A stretch of 64,000 nt of DNA from an uncultured Granulosicoccaceae bacterium (GTDB lineage: Bacteria; Pseudomonadota; Gammaproteobacteria; Granulosicoccales; Granulosicoccaceae). This document shows, in pieces, positions 1 to 8,739 of this stretch (position 1 is its first letter; each line of letters starts with the position of its first letter). A program made the translations under genes and the position numbers. The stretch is from the NCBI GenBank assembly GCA_937981955.1, contig CALJNA010000029.1, positions 26,045-90,044 on the forward strand. Direction: 5' to 3'. Below the pieces are notes generated by a model. The model did not search any database, was not told the origin of the DNA, and worked only from the letters and a program-made list of their open reading frames with translations.

Positions 1-752
1 TCGTTCTTATTTATCTTCTCTATCTGTTTCGTGACTCGACTGTTACCCAGCTTCATATTGCTGTCGGCAATCCCCGATTTTTATTCTACGCAGTGCTTGC
101 AGGGGTTGCTCAGATTATTGCAACCGTGTTGCTGGTTAAAGTATTCAGTTTTCGAAATTTTGCGGTAGGTACAAGCTTTGCAAAAACCGAAGCGATTCAA
201 ACGGCCATATTCAGTATGGTCTTTTTTGGTGCAGTATTGTCGCCCGCGGGTTGGTTGGCTGTTTTGGTTGGTTTCGTCGGTATTGCCATTGTCAGCTTGC
301 CCAAATCAAGAGAGCCGTGGCAATTTGCCAATGTACTGCTTGGAACGTTATCTGGAACAGCTTTTTCTTTTACTTCCTTATGGTTGCGTGAAGCCAGCTT
401 AAGTTTGTCTATGCCGGCAGTGCACAGTGCGGCAATGACTCTGTTCGTTATGGTTTTCATCCAGACCGGTATCTGCCTCGTGTACAGTGCATTGAAAGAA
501 ACCGGTCAATTACGGTTAATGGCTGCACGTTCACACCTTGCATTGTTTGTCGGGCTCACCAGCGCACTGGGGTCTGTCGGCTGGTTTACCGCAATGACTC
601 TGGTGAATCCGGCTTTGGTAAAGTCAGTTGGTCAGGTAGAATTTATCTTTACTTTGCTGATAACCACATTATTTTTTAAAGAAAAAATCACGCTCAGGGA
701 ATATGTGGGTATGAGCTTTATTATTGTCAGTGTCATCATATTGCTTAACTGA
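1..752 (+). CDS. DMT-family (EamA) permease, 5'-truncated by window edge
   Basis: The reading frame is open from base 3, so the real start lies upstream of the window; the GTG at 93 in the ORF track is internal. The visible part (about 249 residues) is made of hydrophobic helices typical of the second half of a 10-helix drug/metabolite transporter, ending with the short Lys-rich loop FFKEKITLREYVG and a last helix. This C-terminal pattern (FFxExxxxxxxxG) is standard for EamA repeats. An inner-membrane exporter of small metabolites is the family role; the substrate cannot be read. The hydrolase gene starts 55 bases downstream. Confidence 0.8.
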   Translation, partial: VLIYLLYLFRDSTVTQLHIAVGNPRFLFYAVLAGVAQIIATVLLVKVFSFRNFAVGTSFAKTEAIQTAIFSMVFFGAVLSPAGWLAVLVGFVGIAIVSLPKSREPWQFANVLLGTLSGTAFSFTSLWLREASLSLSMPAVHSAAMTLFVMVFIQTGICLVYSALKETGQLRLMAARSHLALFVGLTSALGSVGWFTAMTLVNPALVKSVGQVEFIFTLLITTLFFKEKITLREYVGMSFIIVSVIILLN

Positions 753-807
753 CCTGTTAAATCTGTACGCCATACAACTCTTGTGCTCGAAGAACGAAAT
801 AGAAAAT

Positions 808-1971
808 ATGCAAACTCGACTATTTAGCATCTTGATCGCCGTCGGTCTGTTGGCAGTTTCGCATGTACTATTTGCAGAAGATAAATACGCAGGTTTTCCT
901 GAGCCGAATCCAGATTTTCAGGCTCATATTGTTGAAGTTGAACAGTATCTGTTAGAAAAACAGATGCGCCAGCGTTCAGCTACCGATGTCAAATACAATC
1001 TACCGTTTCAACGACAGGCTAGTAAAGACGTCCCATACCGCGGTAAGTTTTTTCTGGTGCACGGCTTAAATGATTCACCCTATGTATTTGTTGATGTGGC
1101 AGATGAACTGGTTAGCCGTGGCTTTGACGTTCGGGCCATACTGTTACCAGGGCATGGCAGTTCCCCGGAAGCTCAACTGAATATTTCATCCAGTCGTTGG
1201 TATAACTTTGCATATGATCAGCTGCAGCTCTGGCATGAAGAAGATGTACCAATGTATTTAGGTGGGTTTTCAATGGGTGCGGTTATAGCAACAACGCTTG
1301 CTCTGAAGTCTGAGCAGGAGATTGCCGGCCTACTCCTATTTTCACCAGCGTTCAAAAGCACAATGAACCACCTGTTGCGCTGGGCCTCAATCTACTCGCG
1401 ATTTAAACCATGGGTATTTGGCGGAATGATAATTGAAGATAATCCAACTAAATACAATTCCATTCCAATAAATGGCGCTGCTCAATACTACAAACTAATT
1501 AAGAAACTGAAATCGAGCTGGGGAAATAAAAAGCTAGCCATGCCGGTGTTGGCGGTGGCATCAATAGACGACTCAGTGGTCGATGTAGGTTTCGTTACAC
1601 AGATTTTCGACAAAAAGTTTACATCTCTACATCGGCAATTAATTGTGTACAGTACTGATACCGATGCCCAGGCGTCGCAATACGTTGAGTATCGCAAGAG
1701 CCGATATCTAGATCTTCGAATACTAAATCAATCGCATCAAGGCGTGCTGATTGCTCCGGATAATCCATTATTCGGCCAGAACGGGCGTGTACTGGTATGT
1801 AATGGTAATGACTGGGAAACGTTCAGCGGATGCCTTTATTCCACTGAGCAACACTGGTTCGGCGCGCAACACACGCCATCGCCTGATCAAATGCCAGTGG
1901 CACGAACAACTTATAACCCTGATTTTGCCGGTGTGTTTATCGCATTTGATAACGTATTCCGTGTTGAGTAG
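808..1971 (+). CDS. Exported alpha/beta hydrolase (carboxylesterase/lipase-like)
   Basis: The start at 808 is preferred over the ORF-track start at 724 because it gives a clean Sec signal peptide (MQTRLFSILIAVGLLAVSHVLFA). The mature protein shows an alpha/beta hydrolase core: an HGLNDSP oxyanion segment, LPGHGSSP, the nucleophile elbow GGFSMGAV with Ser about residue 155, a probable acidic residue in SIDDSVVD, and the likely catalytic His in NQSHQG. This resembles serine carboxylesterases and monoacylglycerol-lipase-like enzymes. A periplasmic or secreted esterase is inferred; the substrate is unknown. It is convergent with the DUF3179 gene. Confidence 0.8.
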   Translation: MQTRLFSILIAVGLLAVSHVLFAEDKYAGFPEPNPDFQAHIVEVEQYLLEKQMRQRSATDVKYNLPFQRQASKDVPYRGKFFLVHGLNDSPYVFVDVADELVSRGFDVRAILLPGHGSSPEAQLNISSSRWYNFAYDQLQLWHEEDVPMYLGGFSMGAVIATTLALKSEQEIAGLLLFSPAFKSTMNHLLRWASIYSRFKPWVFGGMIIEDNPTKYNSIPINGAAQYYKLIKKLKSSWGNKKLAMPVLAVASIDDSVVDVGFVTQIFDKKFTSLHRQLIVYSTDTDAQASQYVEYRKSRYLDLRILNQSHQGVLIAPDNPLFGQNGRVLVCNGNDWETFSGCLYSTEQHWFGAQHTPSPDQMPVARTTYNPDFAGVFIAFDNVFRVE

Positions 1972-2026
1972 CAGCCGTTTCTACTTGCAAAGTTATTGTG
2001 TGACTGGTCACATCGACAGTAAACAC

Positions 2027-3148
2027 TCAGAACGAATGAATCACAGCGTCGGGTTCGAATGCAAGCCACGCAAAGGCGAAATGCACGCCATGATCAATTT
2101 GTTGCAACCGGGAATCTTTGAGTGGGCCACTGGTGGCTCGTCCAAATGCATCCCAAACACTTCCGGTAACAAGGTCCGTCAACTTCCCATCGATTAGCTG
2201 GAACTCCAGCGTGTCGTCATTCAATGTTGCGGAGAACGCGGCAGCAGAAGGTGTTTTTCTGGATTCGCCGATTTTACTTTTATCCAAGGCCGATTGGGCG
2301 GATGACGTTGCGATGACAACGACCGGTTTACCGTCATACATGATGTTTAATACCGGGTTGTCCTCGAGTTTGGATGTTGGCAGTAACAACGAAGGCAAGT
2401 TATCTGAAGCCAGACTCAGTACGCGCTCCATAGGTGGCAAGCGTTTGTCTTTCGGGCCGTTGTAAAGAAAAGGGCTGTTGTTGATGTTGTCATAACCCGA
2501 ATAGGGATTGTTGCCGTAGGGTCTGGCGTGTCCGGTGTTGCGATTCAGGATTTTCCCGTTGGGATAACTGCTAATGAATGTTTCGTAGGACACGATCTGG
2601 CTCGGTAGCTGAACCAGTTTGGTTTTATTGTAATTTCCGATAATGCCTTTTCCGGTAAATTGTTGCCACCACGATTCTGTTTGCCGGTCGTACATGATCA
2701 AGTCACTGTTGCGCAGTCGCCCTGTGGTGCCGAAGTCCAGTACTTCGCCATCAACCGCGCGATCAAAAACAATCGATGCGTTGCACAATGGACAGAACGT
2801 TACCGTAACGGGTGCGCCGTTAACCACGTCGTTAACAATTTCATGATATATCAGAATTTGCAGCGGATAAGCACGAGCATCATCGTCACTGACAAACGCA
2901 ACCACCGGCTCTTGTGCACCGAGCCATTCCTGTACTTCCGAAGCAGTCGAAAAGTCAGGTTTATCGATTGATGGAATACCGTCTTTTGGCGGACCACCTG
3001 AAAGGATGGTGTTTAATTCAACTGACCGATTGTCAAAGTCGGTTTTTGGAAATTCACCTTTTGGGAGGAATCCAGCGGACTGCGCAGCAACACTGCCAAC
3101 AAAAAGACCAGCGGTTAGGAAGCATAAGAGTCTGGTCATTTGCTGCAA
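2027..3148 (-). CDS. DUF3179 domain-containing exported protein
   Basis: The 373-residue protein has an N-terminal signal peptide (LLCFLTAGLFVGSVAAQS). Its core contains hallmarks of DUF3179: DDDARAYPLQILIYHEIVND, VTFCPLCNASIVFDR, a segment about sorting a GRLRNSDLIMYDRQT, and SWWQQFTGKGIIG. The paired cysteines in FCPLC could bind metal or heme or form a redox centre, but the family has no defined biochemical activity. It stands alone, convergent with the hydrolase and 202 bases from the ompA-like gene. The family assignment is strong; the function is unknown. Confidence 0.85.
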   Translation of the reverse strand: MQQMTRLLCFLTAGLFVGSVAAQSAGFLPKGEFPKTDFDNRSVELNTILSGGPPKDGIPSIDKPDFSTASEVQEWLGAQEPVVAFVSDDDARAYPLQILIYHEIVNDVVNGAPVTVTFCPLCNASIVFDRAVDGEVLDFGTTGRLRNSDLIMYDRQTESWWQQFTGKGIIGNYNKTKLVQLPSQIVSYETFISSYPNGKILNRNTGHARPYGNNPYSGYDNINNSPFLYNGPKDKRLPPMERVLSLASDNLPSLLLPTSKLEDNPVLNIMYDGKPVVVIATSSAQSALDKSKIGESRKTPSAAAFSATLNDDTLEFQLIDGKLTDLVTGSVWDAFGRATSGPLKDSRLQQIDHGVHFAFAWLAFEPDAVIHSF

Positions 3149-3300
3149 CTGAATAGCTATCGGTAACTGCGTTAGACATGCAATGTCACTTTAGTTCGAT
3201 AGGTTATACGAGTTTATGCGCGCATTGGCATAACAAAGTTTCGCTCACTGCTCAGATGGGATGATTGGTTAGGTTGGATATAACGGGGAAGGGTGGAGCA

Positions 3301-3341
3301 ATAAAACGAAGTGAACGGGGAGCGTATCGCTCCCCGTTCAC
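3301..3341 (-). terminator. Rho-independent terminator of the OmpA-like gene
   Basis: A perfect 14-base-pair stem (GTGAACGGGGAGCG with its complement) and a 3-base loop lie 10 bases past the stop codon. Read on the minus strand the stem is followed by TTCGTTTTATT. This is a strong intrinsic terminator for a probably highly expressed gene. Confidence 0.85.
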
Positions 3342-3350
3342 TGGTACTAC

Positions 3351-4010
3351 TTAGTTCTGTGTAACGCTTTTCGCAGTTACCTGAACTTCAACTCGGCGGT
3401 TAGCCTGACGGCCTTCTGCAGTTGAGTTGGTTTCACGAGGTACCGACTCACCCATGCCTTGAGACGCAACGTCTACGTCTGGGTATGCAGCTTCAAGATA
3501 CGCGGCAACAGTTGCTGCGCGTCGCTCAGAGAGGTCCTGGTTGTAGCTTTCAGAACCACGGCTGTCGGTGTGGCCTGTCACGTAGATCGCAGTGACTTCC
3601 TGGAAACGCTCCAGTTGAACCAACAGATCGGCTAATGCTTGCTCGCCTTCACCATTCAAAGTATCTGAATTGGTATCGAACAATGCTTTTCCACCCAAAG
3701 TAGCGATAGAAACGATGTCTTCCTTCTTAGGCTCTGGCTCTGGTGCTTTAACTTCTGGTTCTGGCTCAGGCTCTGCTGCTGCTTCACGGCCCTCACAGCC
3801 GTCGTTGGTGTTGTCTTCTGAGTAACCACCGAGGATCAGGCATTCACCCAACCCGGTAACGATTGCGTTGCCTCCGGCAGATACCAGACCGTTAGCAGCA
3901 TCACCATCTACTGCGATGTCTCCACCGAGTGCTTTTTCGTGTGCGAACACGGCGCTGCTGCCCAAAAGCAAGGCTGCGACTGAACTGACCACTATGACTT
4001 TTTTATTCAT
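3351..4010 (-). CDS. OmpA-family outer membrane/peptidoglycan-binding protein
   Basis: The protein has 219 residues: a signal peptide (VIVVSSVAALLLGSSAVFA), a short Gly/Asp-rich segment with a cysteine pair (GECLILGG and DGCEGR), a Pro/Glu linker of EPEPEP type at about residues 80-100, and a C-terminal OmpA/Pal domain. The latter shows YVTGHTDSRGSESYNQDLSERRA and NRRVEVQV, the usual diaminopimelate-binding face. There is no N-terminal 8-strand barrel, so it is a peptidoglycan-tethering periplasmic protein rather than a classic OmpA porin. A GGGAGCTAGAG Shine-Dalgarno region precedes the ATG. It has its own terminator. Confidence 0.88.
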   Translation of the reverse strand: MNKKVIVVSSVAALLLGSSAVFAHEKALGGDIAVDGDAANGLVSAGGNAIVTGLGECLILGGYSEDNTNDGCEGREAAAEPEPEPEVKAPEPEPKKEDIVSIATLGGKALFDTNSDTLNGEGEQALADLLVQLERFQEVTAIYVTGHTDSRGSESYNQDLSERRAATVAAYLEAAYPDVDVASQGMGESVPRETNSTAEGRQANRRVEVQVTAKSVTQN

Positions 4011-4217
4011 CTCTAGCTCCCACTAGTTGACAGATTTTCGAATTTCGTTTGTCCTGCAAATGGTATGACAACTTTTGTTGCCCTACCGACCGTTACGCCG
4101 CATCCACTGGATACTGATCTCGCCCGCCATTGCCGTTGCCGATATTTGCATATCGACCAACATTGACACCTGCCAGCGATAACCCGCTGACTCATTTCCA
4201 GACTATTGGCACCGGAA

Positions 4218-4304
4218 ACTTGTTGTATTTTTGTCTGTTATAGCGGCAATACGGCGAATTGTAAACACAAACAGGGCATGATGTGTGTGAAAAATACAAC
4301 AAGT
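4218..4304. repeat. 15-bp perfect inverted repeat in the ompA/comF divergent region
   Basis: ACTTGTTGTATTTTT at 4218-4232 is exactly complementary to AAAAATACAACAAGT at 4290-4304, with 57 bases between the arms. It lies inside the 375-base divergent intergenic region (4011-4385), upstream of both the OmpA-like gene and comF. It may be a regulator-binding pair or an mRNA structure in the ompA leader. I see no other clear signal in this stretch. Confidence 0.7.
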
Positions 4305-4385
4305 ACCCTTTGGATTACAAGCGCTTTCCGTGATTGAAGTGTAGGCTATCTGGCTCTCAAGGGAAGGAATATTCAAGGAAAAGTC

Positions 4386-5165
4386 ATGAAAATTGGCCAT
4401 GGAAGGCCTGAATTGCCCGATCTGTATCGACGGTTTCTGTCCTGTATGCCGCGGTTTTGTTGTTTTTGCCACCGAAAAACCGGATCCGGGTTGGATATCT
4501 GCCGATTCTGCTATCAGCATTTTCCTTCAATCGTGCAAATTTCAGCCAAAAAAAGCACGGCGCTTTGCCTCAGATGTGGTTCGTCGTGGCCTGCGACAGT
4601 TGAGCGGCAAAAATGCGTCATTTGCGACAAATATCAGACGGCAATTGAGCGCATAGTGGCCGCTTTTCGTTACGGTTTCCCCATTGATCATTTGATTGGT
4701 CGATTGAAATATGCCCAGCACCTGCCAACTGGTCATTTATTAGGCAATCTCCTGGCTGAAAAAATCAGATGTTCGCTCGAACCACCCGATTTTCCAGATT
4801 GCCTGCTGCCGGTACCGCTTCATCAGCATCGTTATTGTGAGCGTGGATTCAATCAATCCGTTGAAATTGCTCGAGGCTGCGGTGCCGCACTCGATATTCC
4901 GGTAATGCCCGATGCGGTCGGACGCCGTTTTAACACAGGCTCATTGGCTGGGTTGTCGCGTGCCGAGCGGGGTGTTCAGATTCGAGGCGCATTCCGGGTC
5001 AGCGATCGGTTGCGTGGATGTAGCGTTGCGATTGTTGATGATGTGCTGACCACCGGGGCCACCTCAGGCGAACTGGCGACGGAGCTCATGGACTCCGGCG
5101 TCCAAAGTATTCAGCTGTGGGTGGTTGCGCGAACGCCGGTTACCGGCAACGACGGTGGTTCCTGA
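4386..5165 (+). CDS. comF: ComF-family phosphoribosyltransferase-like protein
   Basis: This is a ComF/GntX protein of about 259 residues. Four-cysteine zinc-ribbon-like pairs (CCFCHRK, CRFC, then CLRCG and CVIC) occupy the first 80 residues. The C-terminal half is a type I PRTase fold with PLHQHRYCERGFNQS and the PRPP loop VAIVDDVLTTGATSGE. ComF supports DNA uptake in naturally competent bacteria; GntX-type relatives have other roles. The ATG at 4386 or the one at 4446 (MPRFCCFC) could be the start. Its last 55 bases overlap, tail to tail, the 3' end of the first GTPase gene. Confidence 0.88.
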   Translation: MKIGHGRPELPDLYRRFLSCMPRFCCFCHRKTGSGLDICRFCYQHFPSIVQISAKKSTALCLRCGSSWPATVERQKCVICDKYQTAIERIVAAFRYGFPIDHLIGRLKYAQHLPTGHLLGNLLAEKIRCSLEPPDFPDCLLPVPLHQHRYCERGFNQSVEIARGCGAALDIPVMPDAVGRRFNTGSLAGLSRAERGVQIRGAFRVSDRLRGCSVAIVDDVLTTGATSGELATELMDSGVQSIQLWVVARTPVTGNDGGS

Positions 5166-6799
5166 ATCAGCATGCGCTGCAATGCGTCGGGCAGCGCCGC
5201 CTGATCGAGTTGTACTCCAGTCGACAGGATGCCATCGAGTTCATTAATTCTTTGTTGTCGATCATCGCTTAATTGTGTCAGCGTCTGATCGACTTGCTGA
5301 CGAATTTCGTCGGCAATGCGTGCAACCCCCGATCGCACACCTCGGGCTGCGGCTTTTTCGGTGGACGGTTTGAGTTTGATAAACAAAACCGTAGGCACCA
5401 GCCAGGCAAGCCCGAGTAGAAGTGCTGCGTTAACAACAAAGTTACCGCTAAGATAAATTCCGGGATCGTTTGCACCGAGGCGGAACACATTAACCACTCT
5501 GAAGCCTATCCATCCCATCGCTGCCAGTGGTAACAGCCAGCAGAACCATCCAAGCACTCGATGCAAGGTGCGCTGAGTACTTGTGCCAGGTGCTGCGATG
5601 GACTCCTGTATTGCGGCTTGCAACTGATCAGTCGCGCGCTCACGCCAAGTGGGTTTCAAGGCATTGACCGGTTGCTGGATGGCGCTGATGGCCACACCGG
5701 CTCCGGTTGCCTGTTGTGCAAAGCCATCAACAGATTCATCGATTCGGTCGAAGAAGGCATCATCGAGAATTTGACTAATCGCCTCGTCAGGCGGTCTGGT
5801 CATTGATGCCGTGTTTGTTTTGCCGCGCATCTTTGCATACAAGCTGGCCAGAAATCCTTGTTCCTGATCAGCGTAGTGGGCAGCCACGGGTGGTACTTTC
5901 CAGTCGATTGAGTCGCTTAACTCACCAGCCGTGGTTTGCCAATGCGTTTCCCATTGGGGTGAAAGAGCGGCCAGCTTTTCTGGTGTGCTCATGTTCGCGC
6001 GTAAATTGTCAGTAACGCTTCGAATTTGTTTGAGCCGTTGTACAACACCGCGAGATTCCAGCTGTTCTATAAGTTGCTGGTCGGCCAGTGAATTGAGCGT
6101 ATCGCTCAATGCATCAAATTCATCGTTGCCTCTATTGCCGTTGTCGCTGCTGTCGGTGCAAAACAAATGTGGATTGGACAATCCGGCAGAGACCAGCAAG
6201 TTGTGAAAGTCGCTGCGTTGTTGTTCATCCCCTCTGTCCCAATGGTTGATAACGAAAACCCAGGCGTGCTGTGTTCCGTGTTCCAGTAACAGACGCCATC
6301 CGTTGTCGTCGCGGTAGCGCTCAGGGCTGACTACGTAGACCACCACATCAATATGAGGAAGCCAGTGTTCTACCAGGTGTCGATTGGATTCTTCCACACT
6401 GTCAAAGTCAGGCATGTCAATCCACAGAACAGAGCGATACTGATTGTTCTGGTGTGTTTCGGTGCGCATGCGCTGCATAGGAAATTCGGCAGGTAGGTTA
6501 GCCAGCGTTACAGATTCATGGACATAGATCGTTATTTCGCGTGACGTGGGTCGCTCCACACTGGTGCGAGCAACTGCCGCTCCGGCGAAGCGATTCATTA
6601 ACGTGCTTTTTCCAACACCGGTACCACCAAAAAAACCAACCACTAATGGACGATTGGGTTTGTCGAATAAGGAGCCGGGTGTAGCGGTGGTGGTCGCGTC
6701 GATGGAATGTACAGCCCGCTCGTTTAACCAGCCTTTGGCATTTGCGTCGAGCGCCCAGCTTTTCAGATCGGTTTGCAGGTGTGATAACAGGTCGGACAT
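5111..6799 (-). CDS. Dynamin-like membrane GTPase (first of two)
   Basis: The protein has about 562 residues from ATG 6799, which is preferred over the TTG at 6835. The GTPase domain sits at the N-terminus: P-loop GGTGVGKST at about 58-66, a G3-like WIDMPDFDS, and a G4-like NHWD in place of NKxD. The C-terminal third has two hydrophobic segments ([15 protein letters not shown] and [17 protein letters not shown]) and then a helical tail. This is the plan of bacterial dynamin-like or DUF697-type GTPases acting at the inner membrane. The 3' end overlaps comF by 55 bases, and the 5' end is 23 bases from the divergent CobT-like gene. It is related to the other GTPase (both have PDFDS at G3). Confidence 0.78.
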   Translation of the reverse strand: MSDLLSHLQTDLKSWALDANAKGWLNERAVHSIDATTTATPGSLFDKPNRPLVVGFFGGTGVGKSTLMNRFAGAAVARTSVERPTSREITIYVHESVTLANLPAEFPMQRMRTETHQNNQYRSVLWIDMPDFDSVEESNRHLVEHWLPHIDVVVYVVSPERYRDDNGWRLLLEHGTQHAWVFVINHWDRGDEQQRSDFHNLLVSAGLSNPHLFCTDSSDNGNRGNDEFDALSDTLNSLADQQLIEQLESRGVVQRLKQIRSVTDNLRANMSTPEKLAALSPQWETHWQTTAGELSDSIDWKVPPVAAHYADQEQGFLASLYAKMRGKTNTASMTRPPDEAISQILDDAFFDRIDESVDGFAQQATGAGVAISAIQQPVNALKPTWRERATDQLQAAIQESIAAPGTSTQRTLHRVLGWFCWLLPLAAMGWIGFRVVNVFRLGANDPGIYLSGNFVVNAALLLGLAWLVPTVLFIKLKPSTEKAAARGVRSGVARIADEIRQQVDQTLTQLSDDRQQRINELDGILSTGVQLDQAALPDALQRMLIQEPPSLPVTGVRATTHS

Positions 6800-6822
6800 T
6801 GCACTGTGTTGCAGTTGAGAAA

Positions 6823-8739
6823 ATGGATCCAGCAATTTATGCAGGATACACCGATAATGGTCCTATGCGTGATGCGAATGCAACAAGTAGTGAAACAGCG
6901 TTAACACCGGATGAGGTCTTCAAACGATCGAACGCGGCGTGCATGCGTTCGCTAGCCAGCGATGCTGAACTGGCCGTTGAGCTGCAGCAAGCGACCACGG
7001 CGTTGAGCCTGGGGTTAAAAGCGCCAACATTGCGAGCACCTGTCGATAACGTGTCGCAGCAGGCCATGCTGCGTGGTGTGGGTGATGCCATTGCTTTGCT
7101 TGGTGCCTATCACGATGCATCCCTGCACCAGCAATTGTTGCCGGAGAAGTCCCGGGAGCAAAGCCTGTTCAATGCACTGGAGCGGATCCGTTGCGAATCG
7201 CTGGGTGCCATTCATTACAAAGGGGTCGCCAAAAACCTTACCTGGTTGCATCACCGAACACATACGCTGGAATCGGTACGATCTTATAGCGGCATTGAAC
7301 AGCTGGCATTGGCGCTTGAGTGTATGGCGCGCCAGTTTCTGACCGGGGAAGCTGTACCTGCCTCGTTGCATTCATTGGTTGAGCAGTGGCGATCGGCGAT
7401 AGAGGCACGGGCGGCAAATAGTTTTAGTGAACTTGCAAAAACGCAAACAGATCAAAGTGCTTACGCAGCGGTTGTGCTTAAACTCATAAAAAAAATCGAT
7501 GTGCAATCATTGGTTTCGAGTAGTGAGCCAGAACCTTCAGCCGATGTGCAGGCGATAGAACCAGCGCCGGAGGAGCGTGATGAGTCCAACGATTCGGTTT
7601 TGGAAACGCCCGATCAGGAGCAGGAAGCGCTAATGGAACAGGCAGCTGCCGATGCCATGCGTGAAGAATTAGAAGAGCAGAAAGACAGTATTCAAAGCGC
7701 AGCTGATGATGCAGATGAGCCGGGTTCTACTCATCCGAATAAAGATGCACCGGTGAGCAGTGAAACTGAAAGTAATGGCTCTGCTGAGTTAATTGGTGGG
7801 GTTGGCTACAGTGTGTTCACTTCCGATCACGATGAAATTGTGACCGCCACGGACTTAAGCAGTGATGCTGAACTAACCGAGTTGCGCGAAAGACTTGATG
7901 AGCAGATAGAACGTCATTCCAGTTTGGTTGGTAGATTATCCGGTCGATTACAAAGGTTGCTTATGGCTGAGCAACAAAGGCATTGGGTGTTCGATCTTGA
8001 TGAAGGGCATCTTGATACATCGCGACTGACACGTGTCGTTACTCAGCCTTTATCAGCACTGTCGTTCAAGGCAGAAAGTGAGCTTAAATTCAAAGACACA
8101 ACAATCACTCTATTATTGGATAATTCGAAATCGATGCTGGGTAAGCCAATAACCATTGCAGCATCGTGTGCAGATTTACTGGCCCGCACTCTCGAACGGT
8201 GTGGTGTCAGTGTTGAGATACTTGGGTTTACCACAACCGAATTGCATGGCGGCGTGTGCGTTGAGCAATGGCAAAACAGTGGTGCGCAAACTAATCCTGG
8301 TCGTTTGAACGGACTGCGACACATTATCTACAAAGCAGCAGATGTTCCTTACAGAAGCGCCAGAAAAGGCCTGGGTTTGATGCTAAGAGGGGACATTCTG
8401 AAGCAGAACATTGATGGTGAGGCATTGTTATGGGCTCGATCGCGTATAAAGCGGCGACCGGAACAACGCAAAATCATTATGATGATTTCAGACGGTGCAC
8501 CAATTGATACCAGCACCATGTCTGCCAACCCGGGAAATTATCTGGTTGATCATTTGCACCAGGTTATAGCTGATATCCAGAGTGATGCAGATGTTGAACT
8601 GGTTGCCATTGGCATTGGTCACGATGTGTCGGTTTATTACGATCACTCGATTACCATCTATGATGTAAAAAAACTTGGTCGTGCCATGTTGGCTCAGCTC
8701 AGCGATTTATTTCGCGACAAAGCGGGCAAGGGCTCGTGA
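6823..8739 (+). CDS. CobT-like VWA-domain protein
   Basis: The product is about 638 residues from ATG 6823; ATG 6865 is an alternative. The N-terminal region ([15 protein letters not shown] and the following [14 protein letters not shown]) matches the CobT N-domain. A long acidic, low-complexity linker (about 250-340) follows. The C-terminal VWA domain has the MIDAS motif DNSKS at about 433-437 and CobT signatures ([46 protein letters not shown]). CobT works with the AAA ATPase CobS and with CobN in aerobic cobalt chelation, but neither is in this window. Here the gene is flanked on both sides by GTPase genes on the opposite strand, suggesting a different partner. Confidence 0.85.
   Translation: MDPAIYAGYTDNGPMRDANATSSETALTPDEVFKRSNAACMRSLASDAELAVELQQATTALSLGLKAPTLRAPVDNVSQQAMLRGVGDAIALLGAYHDASLHQQLLPEKSREQSLFNALERIRCESLGAIHYKGVAKNLTWLHHRTHTLESVRSYSGIEQLALALECMARQFLTGEAVPASLHSLVEQWRSAIEARAANSFSELAKTQTDQSAYAAVVLKLIKKIDVQSLVSSSEPEPSADVQAIEPAPEERDESNDSVLETPDQEQEALMEQAAADAMREELEEQKDSIQSAADDADEPGSTHPNKDAPVSSETESNGSAELIGGVGYSVFTSDHDEIVTATDLSSDAELTELRERLDEQIERHSSLVGRLSGRLQRLLMAEQQRHWVFDLDEGHLDTSRLTRVVTQPLSALSFKAESELKFKDTTITLLLDNSKSMLGKPITIAASCADLLARTLERCGVSVEILGFTTTELHGGVCVEQWQNSGAQTNPGRLNGLRHIIYKAADVPYRSARKGLGLMLRGDILKQNIDGEALLWARSRIKRRPEQRKIIMMISDGAPIDTSTMSANPGNYLVDHLHQVIADIQSDADVELVAIGIGHDVSVYYDHSITIYDVKKLGRAMLAQLSDLFRDKAGKGS

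Noticed and set aside
1999-2012. TGTGAC-TG-GTCACA, resembling a CRP site
   Set aside because: The half-sites are separated by 4 rather than 6 bases, and it lies between two convergent genes where no promoter is expected.
4203-4520. 105-codon minus-strand ORF upstream of ompA
   Set aside because: It crosses the comF start and the inverted repeat, and its translation shows no domain or signal. It is most likely a shadow.
6742-6822. N-terminal extension of the CobT-like ORF in the ORF track
   Set aside because: The extension lies antisense to the GTPase start and does not resemble CobT; ATG 6823 or 6865 is more likely.
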